Origin: an uncultured Lachnospiraceae bacterium | Lineage (GTDB): Bacteria > Bacillota > Clostridia > Lachnospirales > Lachnospiraceae | Assembly: GCA_902803245.1 (NCBI GenBank) | Contig: CADCPJ010000366.1 | Coordinates: forward strand, 1-7,503 | DNA length: 7,503 nucleotides | Direction: 5' to 3' | The notes under the pieces: generated by a model | The model's input: the letters and a program-made list of their open reading frames with translations, nothing else | The model's database searches: none | What the model was told of the DNA's origin: nothing | Shown: positions 1-5,200 of the stretch, one piece after another | How positions within the stretch are numbered: the first letter of the stretch is position 1 | How the letters are laid out: every line of letters starts with the position of its first letter | Position numbers and translations under genes: made by a program

Positions 1-1598
1 AAGACATGGACAAGAGAGCTTCCCTTCTTCTTTGCCGTGATGAGGCCATCACTGCTGACCTCGATCACGGACGGATCCGTCCACTCGTATCTCAGATCGA
101 TGCCAAACTGCCGGACTTTCTTTCCGGCGGGATTCTTTTTCTTCGCTCCGATCGCCGCCGTATCCGGGACGGCCATGCTGATCGTTCCCTTCTGCTTGAC
201 GGACAGCGACTTCGGATTGCCAAAGCCCGATCCCTCCGGAGTGATGATGGCCGAGGCGGAAGTGGTGATCACCCGGTCGTAAGAGTCGACCGCCATGACG
301 ATGAACTTGTAGTACTTTCCCGCCGTGAGCTTCTTTTTTGTCCATTTTCTCACGCCCGAAGAGGCGCTGACTTCGCCGTATTTCCTGAATTTCTTTCCGC
401 ACAGATTCCCAAAAATGATATATTTCTCCGTCCCTGCGACGGCGTCCCAGGCAATCGTGATGGAATTCTTCGAAGTTTTCAGCTGCCTCACCTTCAGCTT
501 GCCGAACTCCGTCCCGAGGAGAGGGTCGTCGCTCTTCACTTTTTTGACCAGGTAGCCGGAGGCTTTGGAGGCATCGGTCCTTGCGGTGAGCGCAGTCCCG
601 GGGGAGAAAGCCTTCGCTTTGGTGCTGTCCTTCGCGGGCTTTGCGCCGCTCTCATTCCCGCCATCCTCTCCGTCCGCTGATCCGCCGGAATCGGCCGGGC
701 TTTGAGAGGACGTCTCCCGGGAGTCCGCGGCAGGATCGTCCGCCGACGTCTTCCCCGAATCAGGATGATCGGAAGGCGATGAAGAAGAGTCGTCTCCCTC
801 GCTTTTGGCGGAAGTGTACGCGCTGACGACAGTGATCTTCCCGAGCAGTTCCATCCGCGCTCTCTCTTCGTCCCACTCTGTTTCAAGGCCCGCCCCGTTC
901 GTCACGCTGAAAAATGAAGGATAGATCGTCGTCTCCGGGCTCATCCCGGATGTCGGCACCGTAAATGTCAGAACATGGATATTTCCGTCGGTTCTGTCCT
1001 CATAGCTGCGAATGTCCACTTTCTCCGTCGTGCGGTCAGGCTTTCGGATCAGAATCGTCAGGCCCGCCGATGTAAGCGGCAGGGCATCCTTCACCGAGAA
1101 GGAAACCCTGAAGGACTCCCCCGGCAGCACTTCCTTCCCGCTCACGCCGTTCATGCTCTCCATCCGGAAAGATCCCTGCACCAGCTCGGGAAAGGCAGGG
1201 CCGCCGGTCATCGTGAAGGAGCATTTGCCGGGAATTAAGGCTTCTTTCCCGTCCACGAGGACAGAATAGACCGTGTAAGTCCCATTTACAAGCTTGCTGT
1301 GGGAGATGGAGTGGGTGTATTCCGTCAGCTCCCCGTAAGGATCCTCAACGCGGAAAGCCCCCTGATTTCCCGAATTCCCTATCCTGTAGGACACTTTCAG
1401 GGACTTACACGGTCTCTTCAGTGTTACGCTGCACCTCACGTCATTTGGCCAGGACACGGTCTCCGGAGTGAATGTAATGGATCCGACGATGTCTGTGGGG
1501 GTGTCCTCCGCCAGGACGCCGGTCGTGAAAGCAGCGGTCATGAGAATCATAAGAGCTGCGCTTAAAGCTGTGATAAATGCCTTCATTGTCTTATTCAT
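1..1598 (-). CDS. Secreted surface protein with FnIII and Big_2-like domains (C-terminus outside window)
   Basis: This frame is open from an ATG at 1598 to the left edge, giving 532 complete residues and no stop, so the gene is partial. An AAGGGA ribosome binding site lies 8 bases upstream of the ATG. Residues 1-30 form a Sec signal peptide (MNKTMK, a hydrophobic core, then VLA before ED). Residues 31-260 are beta-rich, Ig-like sequence that I cannot assign to a named family. Residues about 260-327 are a Ser/Asp/Gly/Pro/Lys-rich, probably disordered linker. Residues about 362-450 read as a fibronectin type III domain (ITIAWDAVAGTEKY, then YYKFIVMAVDSY). From about 455 onward the sequence resembles a bacterial Ig-like Big_2 domain, ending with SSDGLITAKKKGSS. 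Such arrays are typical of extracellular proteins in Lachnospiraceae. The role is inferred to be adhesion or a cell-surface scaffold; no catalytic domain or anchor is visible, and an anchor could lie beyond the edge. Confidence 0.85.
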   Translation of the reverse strand, partial: MNKTMKAFITALSAALMILMTAAFTTGVLAEDTPTDIVGSITFTPETVSWPNDVRCSVTLKRPCKSLKVSYRIGNSGNQGAFRVEDPYGELTEYTHSISHSKLVNGTYTVYSVLVDGKEALIPGKCSFTMTGGPAFPELVQGSFRMESMNGVSGKEVLPGESFRVSFSVKDALPLTSAGLTILIRKPDRTTEKVDIRSYEDRTDGNIHVLTFTVPTSGMSPETTIYPSFFSVTNGAGLETEWDEERARMELLGKITVVSAYTSAKSEGDDSSSSPSDHPDSGKTSADDPAADSRETSSQSPADSGGSADGEDGGNESGAKPAKDSTKAKAFSPGTALTARTDASKASGYLVKKVKSDDPLLGTEFGKLKVRQLKTSKNSITIAWDAVAGTEKYIIFGNLCGKKFRKYGEVSASSGVRKWTKKKLTAGKYYKFIVMAVDSYDRVITTSASAIITPEGSGFGNPKSLSVKQKGTISMAVPDTAAIGAKKKNPAGKKVRQFGIDLRYEWTDPSVIEVSSDGLITAKKKGSSLVHV

Positions 1599-1663
1599 AG
1601 CAGTTTCCCTTAAAGTCATTGCTGCAAGTCTGTTTTTATAAATCCCTCTGTCAGTCCTTCTCT

Positions 1664-1826
1664 TCCTTTGGCCGTTCCCTGGCCGCAGGTCCTTTGGTCG
1701 TTCCCCGGCCGTTCCCTGGCCGCAGGTCCTTTGGTCGTTCCCTGGCCGTTCTCTGGCCGCAGGTCCTTTGGCCGTTCCCCGGCCGTTCCCTGGCCGCAGG
1801 TCCTTTGGCCGTTCCCCGGCCGCAGG
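1664..1826. repeat. 37-bp GC-rich tandem repeat array (minisatellite)
   Basis: Three complete 37-bp units lie at 1685-1721, 1722-1758 and 1759-1795. Each consists of three 11-bp blocks (GCAGGTCCTTT, then GGYCGTTCCCY, then GGCCGTTCYCT) followed by GGCC. Edge units at 1664-1684 and 1796-1821 each lack one 11-bp GGYCGTTCCCY-type block, and a last GCAGG ends at 1826. Units differ at only a few C/T positions. Because 37 is not divisible by 3, a reading frame would shift with each unit, so the array is unlikely to be coding. GGCC is self-complementary and recurs with 7-base gaps, so short hairpins can form in RNA. The array begins about 6 bp past the lipoprotein stop and sits in the 5' region of the surface protein gene. 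Its function is unknown. Confidence 0.95.
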
Positions 1827-1831
1827 CATTT

Positions 1832-2386
1832 TCAGGCCGTCCCGGATATGATCCCGCTGACGAACTCCCCGTCCAGTCCCTGATCGGACATCATCGCGAA
1901 GCTGAATCCCCCGCTCGTCCAAAGAGCCAGGTGAATCCCGTCGTCATTTTTCTTCTCGGTCACCTTGACATCTCCGACCATAAGCTCTTCTTCTTTGGAA
2001 TATGTGTTGTAGTCGCCGCTGATGTCCTCCTCACCTCTCCCCTTCCGGAGACGGATCTCATTTCCCTGCCCGGTCAGGATCACCTCGGTCATCTGCCCGG
2101 GGATGCTCCGCCAGACGCCGGCCTCATAGCCGTCAAGGCTGCCCGGAAGGGTCAGATCAAATCCGGAGAGCTTCGCCGCGTGCTCCGGAGCATTTACGTC
2201 GATGAAAGGATTCTCGATCTCCACGTCGGATTCCGCCCCTTCCTTTTCCACCGCTGTCGGCCTCACATCCTCCTCCGATTCCACGGCGGATTCCTCCGTT
2301 CGGGCGGTTCCGCCCCCCTCTCCGCAGCCGCCGAGGAGTCCGACGACAGCTGCGGTCAGCAGGATTCCTGCCAAACGTCTCTTCAA
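1832..2386 (-). CDS. Small lipoprotein, probable TTG start
   Basis: A 184-residue lipoprotein exported by Sec and lipid-anchored on the cell surface. A short Lys/Arg n-region (KRR) and a hydrophobic stretch lead to a lipobox LLGGC, with the modified Cys at about residue 21. An acidic Glu/Ser/Thr linker (about 22-58) is followed by a compact C-terminal domain that starts NPFIDV and contains DISGDYNTYSKEEE and LALWTSGGFSFAM. This pattern resembles lipoprotein-like hypothetical proteins of Lachnospiraceae and, more loosely, DUF4367-type domains. I chose the TTG at 2386 because GGAGGTG (2393-2399) lies 6 bases upstream and gives a normal signal peptide. An in-frame ATG at 2437 would add 17 residues before the signal and would place that ribosome site inside the gene. 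A promoter is visible at 2501-2530. The downstream surface protein gene is on the same strand, so co-transcription through the 37-bp array is possible. The function is unknown. Confidence 0.8.
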   Translation of the reverse strand: MKRRLAGILLTAAVVGLLGGCGEGGGTARTEESAVESEEDVRPTAVEKEGAESDVEIENPFIDVNAPEHAAKLSGFDLTLPGSLDGYEAGVWRSIPGQMTEVILTGQGNEIRLRKGRGEEDISGDYNTYSKEEELMVGDVKVTEKKNDDGIHLALWTSGGFSFAMMSDQGLDGEFVSGIISGTA

Positions 2387-2392
2387 GTGCCT

Positions 2393-2399
2393 CACCTCC
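2393..2399 (-). promoter_or_regulatory. Ribosome binding site that decides the lipoprotein start
   Basis: On the minus strand GGAGGTG is followed by a 6-base spacer (AGGCAC) and TTG AAG AGA. It is close to a perfect anti-16S match, and neither the in-frame ATG at 2437 nor the GTG at 2395 has a comparable site at the right distance. Confidence 0.7.
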
Positions 2400-2417
2400 A
2401 AAAGTATCCTGTTCAGT

Positions 2418-2433
2418 AGCTGTTCAGCACCCC
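2418..2433 (+). repeat. 16-bp direct repeat, copy 1 (AGCTGTTCAGCACCCC)
   Basis: This is an exact match to 2691-2706. The core CTGTTCAG occurs at 2420-2427 and also 11 bp earlier at 2409-2416, about one helical turn away. The near-palindrome GCTG-TT-CAGC is typical of a protein binding site. This copy lies in the leader of the minus-strand lipoprotein gene. Confidence 0.7.
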
Positions 2434-2443
2434 GCATTCGGGG
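2430..2443. other. Short perfect hairpin in the lipoprotein leader
   Basis: CCCCG-CATT-CGGGG is a 5-bp GC stem with a 4-base loop. It lies in the predicted 5' leader of the lipoprotein mRNA, about 45 bases before the start codon. It has no T-run, so it is not a canonical terminator. A role in mRNA stability or attenuation is only a possibility. Confidence 0.4.
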
Positions 2444-2500
2444 CGCATTGCGGTCTGCGCTCCGAAATCACCTTGGGTCTTTTCTTTTTCCGGCTTTGCC

Positions 2501-2530
2501 GCTATACTGTAATCACTTTTTTACAGTCAA
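2501..2530 (-). promoter_or_regulatory. Sigma-A-type promoter for the lipoprotein gene
   Basis: On the minus strand TTGACT (-35, 2525-2530) is followed after 18 bases by TATAGC (-10, 2501-2506). Transcription would begin near 2494 and give a leader of about 108 bases. The spacer overlaps an inverted repeat (ACTGTAA at 2506-2512 and TTACAGT at 2521-2527), which could serve as an operator. The -35 box coincides with the left end of dispersed repeat copy A. Confidence 0.5.
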
Positions 2531-2680
2531 TAATGAAATTGCCTGCATATGCAGGACATTTCATTTTCCCTATATGCAGTTGAGTCAGGCAATTGCCTAA
2601 GCCGGGTACTGATTTTATCCGGCAGAAGCAATAACCGGCATAGGCAATTGCCTTCGGCAAGCTTGAGGTTAACTGATATA
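2525..2680 (+). repeat. Dispersed palindrome-rich repeat, copy A (156 bp)
   Basis: Copy A matches copy B (3919-4021) in several blocks: AGTC..TAATGAAATTG at the left, then ACATTTC.TTTTCCCTATATGCAGT, then GGCAATTGCCTTCGGCAA (2643-2660), then AGGTTAACTG.TATA (2666-2680). The left part forms a strong hairpin at 2532-2565: AATGAAAT pairs with ATTTCATT around the perfect palindrome CCTGCATATGCAGG (2542-2555). The palindrome AGGCAATTGCCT is present twice (2587-2598 and 2642-2653). The 55-bp step between them accounts for nearly all of the size difference from copy B. No open frame of interest lies within. The arrangement suggests a small non-autonomous or REP/MITE-like intergenic element. Confidence 0.8.
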
Positions 2681-2682
2681 AG
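2674..2682 (+). promoter_or_regulatory. Possible extended -10 promoter for the Nif11-like gene
   Basis: TGATATAAG has the TGn-TATAAn form of an extended -10 element, with no good -35 visible. It lies at the right end of repeat copy A and would start transcription near 2689, about 35 bases before the ATG at 2724. Copy B ends in a similar TGGTATAGA. Confidence 0.35.
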
Positions 2683-2690
2683 GTCAACAC

Positions 2691-2706
2691 AGCTGTTCAG
2701 CACCCC
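2691..2706 (+). repeat. 16-bp direct repeat, copy 2 (AGCTGTTCAGCACCCC)
   Basis: Identical to 2418-2433 and in the same orientation. It ends 4 bases before the AGGAGG ribosome binding site of the small gene at 2724, within its probable leader. With copy 1 it brackets the central 257 bp of the divergent intergenic region. Confidence 0.7.
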
Positions 2707-2723
2707 CAAGAGGAGGTACCAAA

Positions 2724-3014
2724 ATGCCCCAGGTTGATGAAATCCTGTCGGCGCTCCGCCTTCTGGCAAAGCGCAACCCGGCCGTGAAAGAAAAACTCTT
2801 AAAGACCAGTGAGATGCCTTCACCGGTCCGCGCCCTGTGCGAGCTCGCCGCGTCTTACGGCTATCCGCTCTTTGAGATGGACCTCGTCCTTGCGGGAGAG
2901 GAGTATTACGCCAATATGCGCCGCAGCACGAACGGCGGCGGGGAGAATTCGCCCCTCCTTGCCGGAGAGGACGACTACTACGAGATGTTCATCGCTGATC
3001 TGAGGACTCTTTGA
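2724..3014 (+). CDS. Nif11-like small protein, possible RiPP precursor
   Basis: A 96-residue protein with a strong ribosome site, AGGAGG at 2711-2716, 7 bases before the ATG. Residues about 4-62 fit the pattern of a Nif11-like leader domain: an amphipathic helix (EILSALRLLAKRNPAVKEKL), then PSPVRALCELAASYGYPL, then MDLVLAGEEYY. STNGGGEN follows (68-75), containing a Gly-Gly motif at 71-73 of the kind that ends Nif11 leaders, and then a tail of about 23 residues rich in Asp, Glu and Tyr. The tail has no Cys, Ser or Thr suited to lanthionine formation except a single Ser and Thr; the only Cys (39) is in the leader part. Family members include leader peptides of ribosomally made, modified peptides, but many, especially in Clostridia, are orphans. 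No modification enzyme or exporter is next to it. It converges on the YitT gene with a gap of 19 bp and no visible terminator. Confidence 0.7.
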   Translation: MPQVDEILSALRLLAKRNPAVKEKLLKTSEMPSPVRALCELAASYGYPLFEMDLVLAGEEYYANMRRSTNGGGENSPLLAGEDDYYEMFIADLRTL

Positions 3015-3033
3015 TTTTTGAGAGATGACACCT

Positions 3034-3894
3034 CTACTCGTTCGGCTTTCGGTAGAACCAGCCGGACAGGGATTCCGTCTTCACCGAATTGATAAATGCG
3101 TGGGGGTCGATCTGCCGGATCGCATCGATGACGCTGTTTACTTCTTCCGCGGAGACAACGGAGTAGACCACGGCCCGCTCCGTATTCTCGTAAGCCCCTT
3201 CGCCGTGCATGATCGTGGCGCTGTGATTGCCGATCTTCTGGATCGCCGCGCAGACGGGCTTCGGATCATTTGTCACAATGAAGAGCGTCGTCTGCTGGTA
3301 TCTCCTGTAGCGCATGTGGATCACCTGCGTGGAGAAGAACTGGAAGAGAATCGAATAGAGGGCCTTGTTCCACCCGAAGAGGAGTCCCGCCAAAGACAGT
3401 ATCACGGCATTGACTCCCAGAATGATATTGAAGGAATCATATCCCCTCCTCTCCGACAGAAAGAGGGAGATGAAGTCCGTTCCCCCGGTGTTGGCGTTCA
3501 TCTGGAGGCAGAGACTGACCAGGAACCCGTTGATCATGCCGCCGAATATGCTGATGAGCAGCGTGTCGTAGGTGATGGCATGGGCCGGGATCAGGTCTGT
3601 GAGAAATGAGGAGAGCACGACGAAGTAGAACGTATAGATCGTCAGCTTCTTCCCTAAATAGCGGAAACCGATGTAAAACGGGACGGCGTTTAAGAGCAGG
3701 TTGACCAGGGTGTAGGGGACGGCGATTCCGAAGAATGTCTCCATGGACCGCTGGATGAGCACCGCAACTCCCGTCACTCCCCCGGGGAAGATTCCGCCCG
3801 TATGTACGAAGGTTTTGAGGTTGATGGCCTGAAGGAGTGCGGCAAGCGTGATGACAAGGATGCGTTTTCCGTCTTCCCGAAATGAAAAATGCAT
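3034..3894 (-). CDS. YitT family membrane protein (DUF161/DUF2179)
   Basis: A 286-residue integral membrane protein, the usual length for this family. The N-terminal 200 residues hold about five or six hydrophobic segments, with the family's glycine motifs HTGGIFPGGVTG (about 31-42) and NANTGGTDF (133-141). A basic linker (HMRYRRYQQ) leads to a soluble C-terminal DUF2179 domain (about 203-280), containing ERAVVYSVVSAEEVNSV and IRQIDPHAFINSV. YitT proteins are widespread in Firmicutes; their transported substrate, if any, is not established. The start at 3894 is preceded by AAGGAG with a 7-base spacer. The frame stays open upstream to an ATG at 3987, but those 31 codons are read from dispersed repeat copy B and are unlikely to be translated. 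It is divergent from the DUF4317 gene and convergent with the Nif11-like gene. Confidence 0.92.
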   Translation of the reverse strand: MHFSFREDGKRILVITLAALLQAINLKTFVHTGGIFPGGVTGVAVLIQRSMETFFGIAVPYTLVNLLLNAVPFYIGFRYLGKKLTIYTFYFVVLSSFLTDLIPAHAITYDTLLISIFGGMINGFLVSLCLQMNANTGGTDFISLFLSERRGYDSFNIILGVNAVILSLAGLLFGWNKALYSILFQFFSTQVIHMRYRRYQQTTLFIVTNDPKPVCAAIQKIGNHSATIMHGEGAYENTERAVVYSVVSAEEVNSVIDAIRQIDPHAFINSVKTESLSGWFYRKPNE

Positions 3895-3918
3895 GTAAAT
3901 TCTCCTTGCAGTCTTTAT

Positions 3919-4021
3919 AGTCGTTAATGAAATTGTCTTTCTTACGCAGAACATTTCGTTTTCCCTATATGCAGTGAATCCGGGCAATTGCCTTCGGCAA
4001 TTACCAAGGTTAACTGGTATA
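3919..4021 (+). repeat. Dispersed palindrome-rich repeat, copy B (103 bp)
   Basis: This is the shorter partner of copy A (2525-2680), in the same orientation. It shares the TAATGAAATTG left end, the TTTTCCCTATATGCAGT block, an exact 18-bp GGCAATTGCCTTCGGCAA (3983-4000) and the AGGTTAACTGGTATA right end (4007-4021). The outer stem AATGAAAT/ATTTCGTT is kept with one G-T pair, but the inner stem has diverged. AATTGCC-TTC-GGCAATT forms a 7-bp hairpin, followed by TACCA...TGGTA. Copy B contains only one GGCAATTGCC palindrome where copy A has two. It lies in the divergent region between the YitT and DUF4317 genes. Confidence 0.8.
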
Positions 4022-4023
4022 GA
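4015..4023 (+). promoter_or_regulatory. Possible extended -10 promoter for the DUF4317 gene
   Basis: TGGTATAGA matches the TGn-TATAnn form of an extended -10 element and no convincing -35 is present. It would start transcription near 4030 and give a leader of about 97 bases. It is at the same place in repeat copy B as the TGATATAAG in copy A, which raises the chance that it is functional. Confidence 0.3.
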
Positions 4024-4048
4024 ATTAAAAACGGTTCCGCAATATGTT

Positions 4049-4063
4049 CATCATACCATGATG
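4049..4063. other. Perfect inverted repeat upstream of DUF4317
   Basis: CATCAT-ACC-ATGATG is a 6-bp inverted repeat with a 3-base centre, within the predicted leader or promoter region of the DUF4317 gene. It is followed by ATGCATGC, itself palindromic. It could be an operator or a small RNA hairpin; AT-rich repeats of this size also arise by chance. Confidence 0.3.
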
Positions 4064-4126
4064 CATGCGAAAATACCACGTAAGGCTTATATCATTTTCA
4101 TCACAAATACATGAGGAAGAGACACT

Positions 4127-5200
4127 ATGGATCGAAGAGACCTGATGGAACTAAGAAAAGTGATCAAGGCAAAAGACACGGTGATTGACTGGATCTACAG
4201 CATCTATGTGGATCCCGACAACCAGATCGCATATGAGGGGATCACCCGGCTTCTGGATCTCGAGGATTCCGAGAGGTTCCGCCATCTGGCCATCTTTGCA
4301 AAGATTCTCGGCACGAGGATCGGCATCAGCACATTTCCGGAGGCCCTGAAGGCTCAGCAGGAAAGCCTCCTTGACCTCCGCTCCGCAAGCGGCACAGACC
4401 TCTATGAATTCGAGGCCTTCCGGGATCACCTGCTGGAATCCTATTCCCACACGGATCCGTACTACGCGACCCTCGTCCGCGTCATCTACGACGTCCCGGC
4501 GAAAGCGGGGGACGGGAGAAGGCTCGAAGACGGAGACCGGGTCTATGAGGCCCTTCTCCTCGCCATCTGTCCCGCAAAGCTCTCAAAGGCGACTCTCGGC
4601 TACGACGTCGATCACGTCGGCGAGCTGGACAGGAGATGGCAGATCGGGAACCCCTCATGCGGCTTCCTCTATCCGGCCTTCTCGGACCGGGGCGAGGATC
4701 GGAGTGAGGTACTCATCTACTCGGCAAATCCCGACACGGAGGAGTACTTAAACGGCCTCTTCGGCATTGAAGAAGAGGCATCTCCCGTCAGCGCCAGGGC
4801 ACAGATGAATCTCTTCGGCGAGGTGCTCGGAAAGCTCGACGTCTCCCTCGAAGCCGCCGCGGAGATTACCGGCGCCATCGTGGACAAGGCCGCCGATGAG
4901 GAGGGCACCGACCTCATCCGGGAGGACGTTCGGAAGATCATTGAGGACGCCGGCGTCGACACCGGTTCCTTCGATGAGGTCTACGAGGACACCGTGGGGA
5001 ACACTCCCCTGTCCATCACCGCTGTCGCCCAGTCCCAGGTTCTCGTGAAGACGGACGCCGTGACCATCAAGGTGCCCGCGGACAAGGCTCAGCTCATTGA
5101 GACCCGCACCATAGACGGGAGGTCCTATATCCTCATTCCCGCGGACGGCACCGTGACGGTCAGCGGGATACCGGTGCGGACCGATACGGGCAATTCCTAA
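4127..5200 (+). CDS. DUF4317 family protein
   Basis: A 357-residue soluble protein with no signal peptide or membrane segment. It starts MDRRDLMELRK, like other DUF4317 members, which open with a short lysine-rich helix followed by a conserved YVD segment (here IYSIYVDPDNQ, 24-33). The most recognisable block is residues about 139-200: VYEALLLAICPAKLSKATLGYD, then WQIGNPSCGFLYPAFSDRGEDRSEVLIYSA. The C-terminal part (about 220-357) is acidic and helical, then beta-rich. The family is common in Lachnospiraceae and Ruminococcaceae and has no established biochemical role. The ATG at 4127 has GAGGAAGAG just upstream (4113-4121). The gene converges on the SAM-protein gene, and their stop codons overlap at 5197-5200, leaving no room for a terminator between them. 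Confidence 0.92.
   Translation: MDRRDLMELRKVIKAKDTVIDWIYSIYVDPDNQIAYEGITRLLDLEDSERFRHLAIFAKILGTRIGISTFPEALKAQQESLLDLRSASGTDLYEFEAFRDHLLESYSHTDPYYATLVRVIYDVPAKAGDGRRLEDGDRVYEALLLAICPAKLSKATLGYDVDHVGELDRRWQIGNPSCGFLYPAFSDRGEDRSEVLIYSANPDTEEYLNGLFGIEEEASPVSARAQMNLFGEVLGKLDVSLEAAAEITGAIVDKAADEEGTDLIREDVRKIIEDAGVDTGSFDEVYEDTVGNTPLSITAVAQSQVLVKTDAVTIKVPADKAQLIETRTIDGRSYILIPADGTVTVSGIPVRTDTGNS

Noticed and set aside
6..886. Open frames on both strands overlapping the surface protein gene (6-680 plus, 49-402 minus and others)
   Set aside because: The minus-strand frame from 1598 gives a signal peptide, FnIII and Big_2-like sequence; the others are compositional shadows.
1664..1826. CRISPR array or plasmid-type iterons
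   Set aside because: The 37-bp units are directly adjacent with no unique spacers, and no cas, rep or AT-rich origin sequence is present nearby.
1619..2419. Plus-strand open frame of 266 codons through the 37-bp array, with repeats such as FGRSLAAGPL
   Set aside because: It reads antisense to the well-supported lipoprotein gene. It has no ribosome site, and the 37-bp unit changes frame at each copy, so the peptide repeats are not consistent. GC-rich repeats simply lack stop codons.
2506..2527. ACTGTAA/TTACAGT inverted repeat with T-run as a terminator
   Set aside because: The stem is AT-rich and only 7 bp, the T-run lies in the loop and not after the stem, and it falls inside the lipoprotein promoter spacer. 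An operator is more plausible.
2527..2823. Minus-strand open frame across repeat copy A and the start of the small gene
   Set aside because: It reads through hairpins of the dispersed repeat and lacks a ribosome site; the plus-strand gene at 2724 has a strong one.
3895..3987. 31-codon N-terminal extension of the YitT gene, from an ATG at 3987
   Set aside because: The extension is translated from dispersed repeat copy B; a similar peptide (TAYRENEM) can be read from copy A in a non-coding context. The ATG at 3894 has AAGGAG at ideal spacing and gives the normal family length.
4022..4126. Riboswitch upstream of DUF4317
   Set aside because: The predicted leader is only about 97 bases, with one small 6-bp inverted repeat and no known riboswitch motif that I can recognise.
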